In this document: positions 60,648 to 64,000 of the stretch, piece by piece | How positions within the stretch are numbered: position 1 is the stretch's first letter | Layout of the letters: every line of letters starts with the position of its first letter | Assembly: GCF_018129995.1 (NCBI RefSeq) | Contig: NZ_JAFCKS010000001.1 | Coordinates: forward strand, 717,001 to 781,000 | Direction of reading: 5' to 3' | Origin: Bradyrhizobium sp. SZCCT0153 | Lineage (GTDB): Bacteria > Pseudomonadota > Alphaproteobacteria > Rhizobiales > Xanthobacteraceae | DNA: 64,000 nt | Translations under genes and position numbers: made by a program | Notes under the pieces: model-generated | Database searches by the model: none | What the model saw: the letters and a program-made list of their open reading frames with translations, nothing else | What the model was told of the DNA's origin: nothing

Positions 60648-61579
60648 GAATGCCCGGCTGCACGTGAAGAATTTTCCGAAGCCGCAGCGCGGTGTCGGCT
60701 GTGACGGGCATTTCCTCGCGCTTAATGCGCTCGATCCGGGGTGCATGCCGGTGAGACAAAACACGGCAATTTGCTGTCAAGTAGCCGTCGCGAAAATATT
60801 CCACTTTACCGAAATTCGGATTTGTCGTATGTCTCGCTCATCCCAGCCCACAAAAGGGGCGGTCGTACGTCGTCACGAACGCGGGCTGGAATGCGGTGGA
60901 CGCGGGCGGCGTTAAAGGCGGAGCGTAGCGTGCAGGGCGAGATGAATCTCGTGAGCACGGCACGAACCGCATCGACGGACGGCGCTCAAACCTCGCGAAG
61001 CCTCTGGCGAAGCAGGGCCATGTCCTGAAGCCTTAGGCGAAGCAGGAGGCCTGCGTACGGCGAAACCGTGTGGTCCTGGCCGTCGTTGCTACGGTCAAGC
61101 CTTTGCGAAGGCGTCATTGCGTCAACCGGCGCGGTGCCGTGCATTTCGCAAGGGTGAGGGAGGCCAGAACGAACTCGGCTCCCGGGAGAGCGCGGCATAG
61201 GCCGTCAAACCATCGCGCAGGGAAGGCCTGGTCTCGGCTGCCCTGTGTCTCCCCTGTGCATTGCGTGTGCATCTGTTCAGCATGGGGGTTTTGTGGGTGC
61301 CAGCCGGCGCCCGGTCTTCCCTGCGCCCTTTCTTCGCGAGGGGATGAAGCGAGAAAGCAAAGCTCGGGCAAAACTTGCCGCGAGGACGCGAGCGCATGTT
61401 TCCAACGATGTGCAAACCGACCTCCCGTGTGAGCATGCTGCATCGGCATCGGCGGCGGTGGTCGTTCCCTCCAAAATCTGCACTATGCGCGCCGGGACGG
61501 TGCGCGATGCGGCCGGCTCCCTCCAAAGCTGCTTCCGGGCCTTTGGAGGTTCTGGCTTTCTGCTTTTTGGAGTGACGAC
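60648..61579. other. Gene-poor region with a likely Bradyrhizobium intergenic repeat
   Basis: About 930 bases without a convincing gene. Part of it (about 61,114-61,449) gives, on the minus strand, a Pro/Arg-rich translation (GTHKTPMLNRCTRNAQG) of the sort that recurs in many spurious Bradyrhizobium gene calls, which suggests a dispersed non-coding repeat. That is from memory; only one copy is here. Confidence 0.4.
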
Positions 61580-63070
61580 ATGAGCGGTTTGGTGATCTCT
61601 GGCGGCCGGGTGGTGGATCCGGCGAGCGGAATGGACGCGGTTGGCGATGTGGCGGTGGTGGATGGCAGGATTGCCGCCGTCGGTGCCTCGCTTGGCGGCG
61701 CGGAGCGGGTGATCGACGCCACCGGCCTCGTGGTCGCGCCCGGCTTCATCGATCTGCACGCGCATGGCCAGTCGATCCCTGCCGACCGGATGCAGGCCTT
61801 CGACGGGGTGACGACGACGCTCGATCTCGAGGCCGGCGTGCTGCCGGTCGCGTCCTGGTATGAGCGCCAGGCCAGGAAGGGACGCGTGCTGAACTATGGC
61901 GCCTCCACCAACTGGGCCTTTGCGCGCATCGGCGCGATGACAGGTTCCAATGCGGAGAGCTCGCTGGAGGCGTTCGGCAACGCGATGCGCGATCGCCGTT
62001 GGATGGACAACGTTGCGAGCGATACGGAAGTGGCCGGCATTCTTGAGCGGCTCGGGCGCGGCCTGAGCGAGGGCGGCATCGGCATCGGCATCTTGAACGC
62101 CTACGCGCCGGGCGCCGGCGTGCAGGAGCTGACCGCGGTCTGCCAGCTCGCGGCCAAGCAGGACGTGCCGACCTTCACCCACGTCGCCTACATGTCGCGG
62201 GTCGATCCCGAGAGCGCGGCGGAAGCCTATATCCGCTTGATCGGCTATGCCGGCGCCACCGGCGCGCACATGCACATCTGCCATTTCAATTCGTCGAGCA
62301 AGACCGACATCGAGCGTTGCCGCGTGCTGGTCGAGAAGGCGCAGGCGCAAGGCCTGCCCATCACGGTCGAGGCCTATCCCTATGGCACCGGCTCGACCGT
62401 GCTGGCGGCGGCCTTCTTCAGCGACCCCGAATTCGTCGAGCGCAACGGCACCGGTTACGATTCGGTGCAGCGCGTGACCGACGGGCACCGCTTCCGCGAT
62501 CGCGAGGAGCTGCTGAAGGCCCAGGCCGACGAGCCGTCATCGCTGGTGCTCTGGCACATCCTCGACACCGAGAACAATGCGCATCATCGCGACCTGCTCG
62601 ACATGTCGGTGCTCTATCCCGGCGGCGCGATCGCGTCCGACGCGATGCCGTGGACGACGTCGGACGGCAAGACCTACACCGGCGATGCCTGGCCGCTGCC
62701 GGATGATGCCACCTCGCATCCGCGCTCGGCCGGCTGCTTCACGAAATTCATCCGCGAATGGGTGCGCGAGCGCAAGACAGTGTCGCTGCTCGAAGGCGTG
62801 CGCAAATGCGCGCTGATCCCCGCGGAGATACTGTCGCAGAGCACACCCGCGATGCGCGCCAAGGGGAAGCTCGCGAAGGACGCCGATGCCGACATCGTCG
62901 TGTTCGACTACGAGAAGCTCAGCGATCGCGCGACCTTCACGGCGATGAACCGCCCCTCCGAGGGCGTGCGGCATCTGATCGTCAGCGGCCAGCCGCTCAT
63001 CACCGATGGCGTGCTGGACGTGGCGGCGCGCCCCGGCCGCCCCGTGCGCCGCCCCGTCGTCGAGGGCTGA
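61580..63070 (+). CDS. N-acyl-D-amino-acid deacylase-like amidohydrolase
   Basis: A 496-residue amidohydrolase-superfamily enzyme. HxH motif PGFIDLHAHGQS (residues 53-64), FTHVAYMSR and HMHICHFNSSSKTDIE in the barrel, AEAYPYG and IASDAMPW with the catalytic Asp near residue 355. The pattern is that of D-aminoacylases and N-acyl-D-glutamate deacylases, which release D-amino acids from their N-acyl forms using metal. A CobW-type GTPase starts 3 bases after its stop, so it may need metal delivery. Confidence 0.88.
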   Translation: MSGLVISGGRVVDPASGMDAVGDVAVVDGRIAAVGASLGGAERVIDATGLVVAPGFIDLHAHGQSIPADRMQAFDGVTTTLDLEAGVLPVASWYERQARKGRVLNYGASTNWAFARIGAMTGSNAESSLEAFGNAMRDRRWMDNVASDTEVAGILERLGRGLSEGGIGIGILNAYAPGAGVQELTAVCQLAAKQDVPTFTHVAYMSRVDPESAAEAYIRLIGYAGATGAHMHICHFNSSSKTDIERCRVLVEKAQAQGLPITVEAYPYGTGSTVLAAAFFSDPEFVERNGTGYDSVQRVTDGHRFRDREELLKAQADEPSSLVLWHILDTENNAHHRDLLDMSVLYPGGAIASDAMPWTTSDGKTYTGDAWPLPDDATSHPRSAGCFTKFIREWVRERKTVSLLEGVRKCALIPAEILSQSTPAMRAKGKLAKDADADIVVFDYEKLSDRATFTAMNRPSEGVRHLIVSGQPLITDGVLDVAARPGRPVRRPVVEG

Positions 63071-63073
63071 CCC

Positions 63074-64000
63074 ATGCCGGTCCCCGTTCTCCTGGTCACG
63101 GGCTTTCTGGGGGCGGGCAAGACCACGGTCGTCAACCATCTGCTGGCGCACGCGGAGGGACGGCGGATCGCCGCAATCGTCAACGATTTTGGCGCGATCA
63201 ACATCGATGCGGAGCTGATCGCGGGCGCCAGCGACGGCGTGGTCAGTCTCGCCAATGGCTGCATCTGCTGCTCGCTCGAAGGCGATCTCTTGCGCACGCT
63301 CTCGACGCTGCTGCGCCGCGATCCGAAGCCGGACTATATCGTTATCGAGACCAGCGGCGTCGCCGATCCCGCCGACATCGTCCGCAATCTGATGGATCCC
63401 GTGATCCTGCGCGAGGCGCCGCTGGAGACGGTGCTGTGCGTGATGGATGCAGCGACGCCGACGGCTGCCCTCGACGATGCGCTCCAGCGCTCGCAATTGC
63501 GAGTCGCCGATATCGTGGCATTGAGCAAGCTGGATCTGGCGGGCGGGGGTGCGGCTGGGCGGATGCGCGAGGCCATTCGCGCGCAGCGCGTCCCTGCCGT
63601 GGTGGTCGATGCGAAGCACGGCGAGATTCCGTCCGCGCTGCTGTTCCCCGCGATCGCCGATCGTACGCCCGCGTTACGCGAGCCGGGACCGCGGCGGCCG
63701 GCAGAGGAGCGCTTCGAGACATTGAGCTGGACCTCGGACCAGCCGCTCTCGCTGCCTCGCCTGCAGCAGGCCATCGGCCGCCTTGCTCCAAAACTCGCCC
63801 GCGCAAAAGGCTTGCTTGAGACGGTCGAGCAGCCCGGACGCCAGATGGTGTTTCAATTCGCCGCCGGCCGCGCGACGCTCGCTCCGGGCGAGGCGCCGAC
63901 GCCGGGCGTGCCGCGCGCGCGGATCGTCTTCATCGCCGAGCTTGGTGTGCTCCCGAAGGCGGAGCTCGACGAGATTATGGCGGCGTGCGTTGCGGAATGA
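63074..64000 (+). CDS. CobW/COG0523-type GTPase (metal chaperone)
   Basis: A 308-residue G3E GTPase. Walker A GFLGAGKTT (10-18), the family metal site C63-I-C65-C66 (NGCICCSLEGD), Walker B-like YIVIETSGVADP, and the base-recognition SKLD (ALSKLDLA). The C-terminal CobW domain has RFETLSWTSDQPLSL. These proteins deliver zinc or other metals to apo-enzymes. Three bases after the amidohydrolase: they are one operon, and that metalloenzyme is a plausible client. The stop codon is the last base of the window. Confidence 0.92.
   Translation: MPVPVLLVTGFLGAGKTTVVNHLLAHAEGRRIAAIVNDFGAINIDAELIAGASDGVVSLANGCICCSLEGDLLRTLSTLLRRDPKPDYIVIETSGVADPADIVRNLMDPVILREAPLETVLCVMDAATPTAALDDALQRSQLRVADIVALSKLDLAGGGAAGRMREAIRAQRVPAVVVDAKHGEIPSALLFPAIADRTPALREPGPRRPAEERFETLSWTSDQPLSLPRLQQAIGRLAPKLARAKGLLETVEQPGRQMVFQFAAGRATLAPGEAPTPGVPRARIVFIAELGVLPKAELDEIMAACVAE

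Noticed and set aside
61122..61526. Minus-strand frames of 110-134 codons before the amidohydrolase
   Set aside because: Pro/Arg-rich translations in two frames at once look like a non-coding repeat rather than genes.

Overview
The window is a stretch of chromosome from a Bradyrhizobium-like alphaproteobacterium. It has high GC, an alphaproteobacterial gene order around dnaG-rpoD and rpoH, many small proteins of the kind common in Bradyrhizobiaceae, and intergenic palindromic repeats typical of that group. The genus is an inference from these traits; no 16S rRNA gene is present.

Left flank (1-24,740) is ordinary core chromosome: a truncated sensor histidine kinase, DUF2189 and transglutaminase-like genes, an ArsR-SRPBCC-SRPBCC operon, two LysE exporters, a DUF3592 membrane protein, an N-formylglutamate amidohydrolase-like protein, a gamma-glutamylcyclotransferase-like protein, a chlorite-dismutase-family protein, dnaG (without its usual zinc ligands), rpoD, an OmpA-type lipoprotein/porin-like protein, a lytic transglycosylase, an SDR, a single-domain response regulator, a GGDEF cyclase, a secreted amidase, rpoH and an RluD-like pseudouridine synthase.

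At 24,741-24,815 lies tRNA-Glu(CTC). Its last 47 bp are repeated exactly at 60,052-60,098, and a tyrosine integrase sits just inside the right copy. The ~35 kb between is therefore a genomic island. Short repeats that look like integrase arm sites (TCGAATATCC, GGCGAAC) occur inside both ends. Both an excisionase-like gene and a small HTH gene carry single-base frameshifts, so the island may no longer excise efficiently.

The island is a defence and DNA-repair cargo. From left to right: an HNH nuclease; a minus-strand train of DUF2188, TIR-APAZ, short Argonaute (a SPARTA system), a DUF262/HNH GmrSD-like protein, a PD-(D/E)xK nuclease and a CoiA-like nuclease. A plus-strand train runs divergently: a BrxR/CapW-like WYL repressor, type III Mod and Res (Res ending in a HEPN-like region), a HEPN protein, and a chimera of a methyltransferase recognition segment and an Mrr nuclease. 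The 107-bp divergent region contains a near-perfect operator-like inverted repeat lying over the SPARTA promoter, which suggests that one repressor gates both SPARTA and the restriction system. Then come DUF2958, an AbiE-type toxin-antitoxin operon with a third gene, an SRAP (YedK) operon with two small Cys-rich proteins, a Ku protein, DUF736, and a large RecB-like nuclease/helicase.

Right flank (60,099-64,000) returns to chromosome: a small bacteriocin-like peptide with a double-glycine-type leader and a strong terminator, a gene-poor repeat region, an N-acyl-D-amino-acid deacylase-like amidohydrolase and a CobW-type GTPase.

The most interesting element is the SPARTA/DUF2188/BrxR/type III RM arrangement with its shared operator, followed by the methyltransferase-Mrr chimera.
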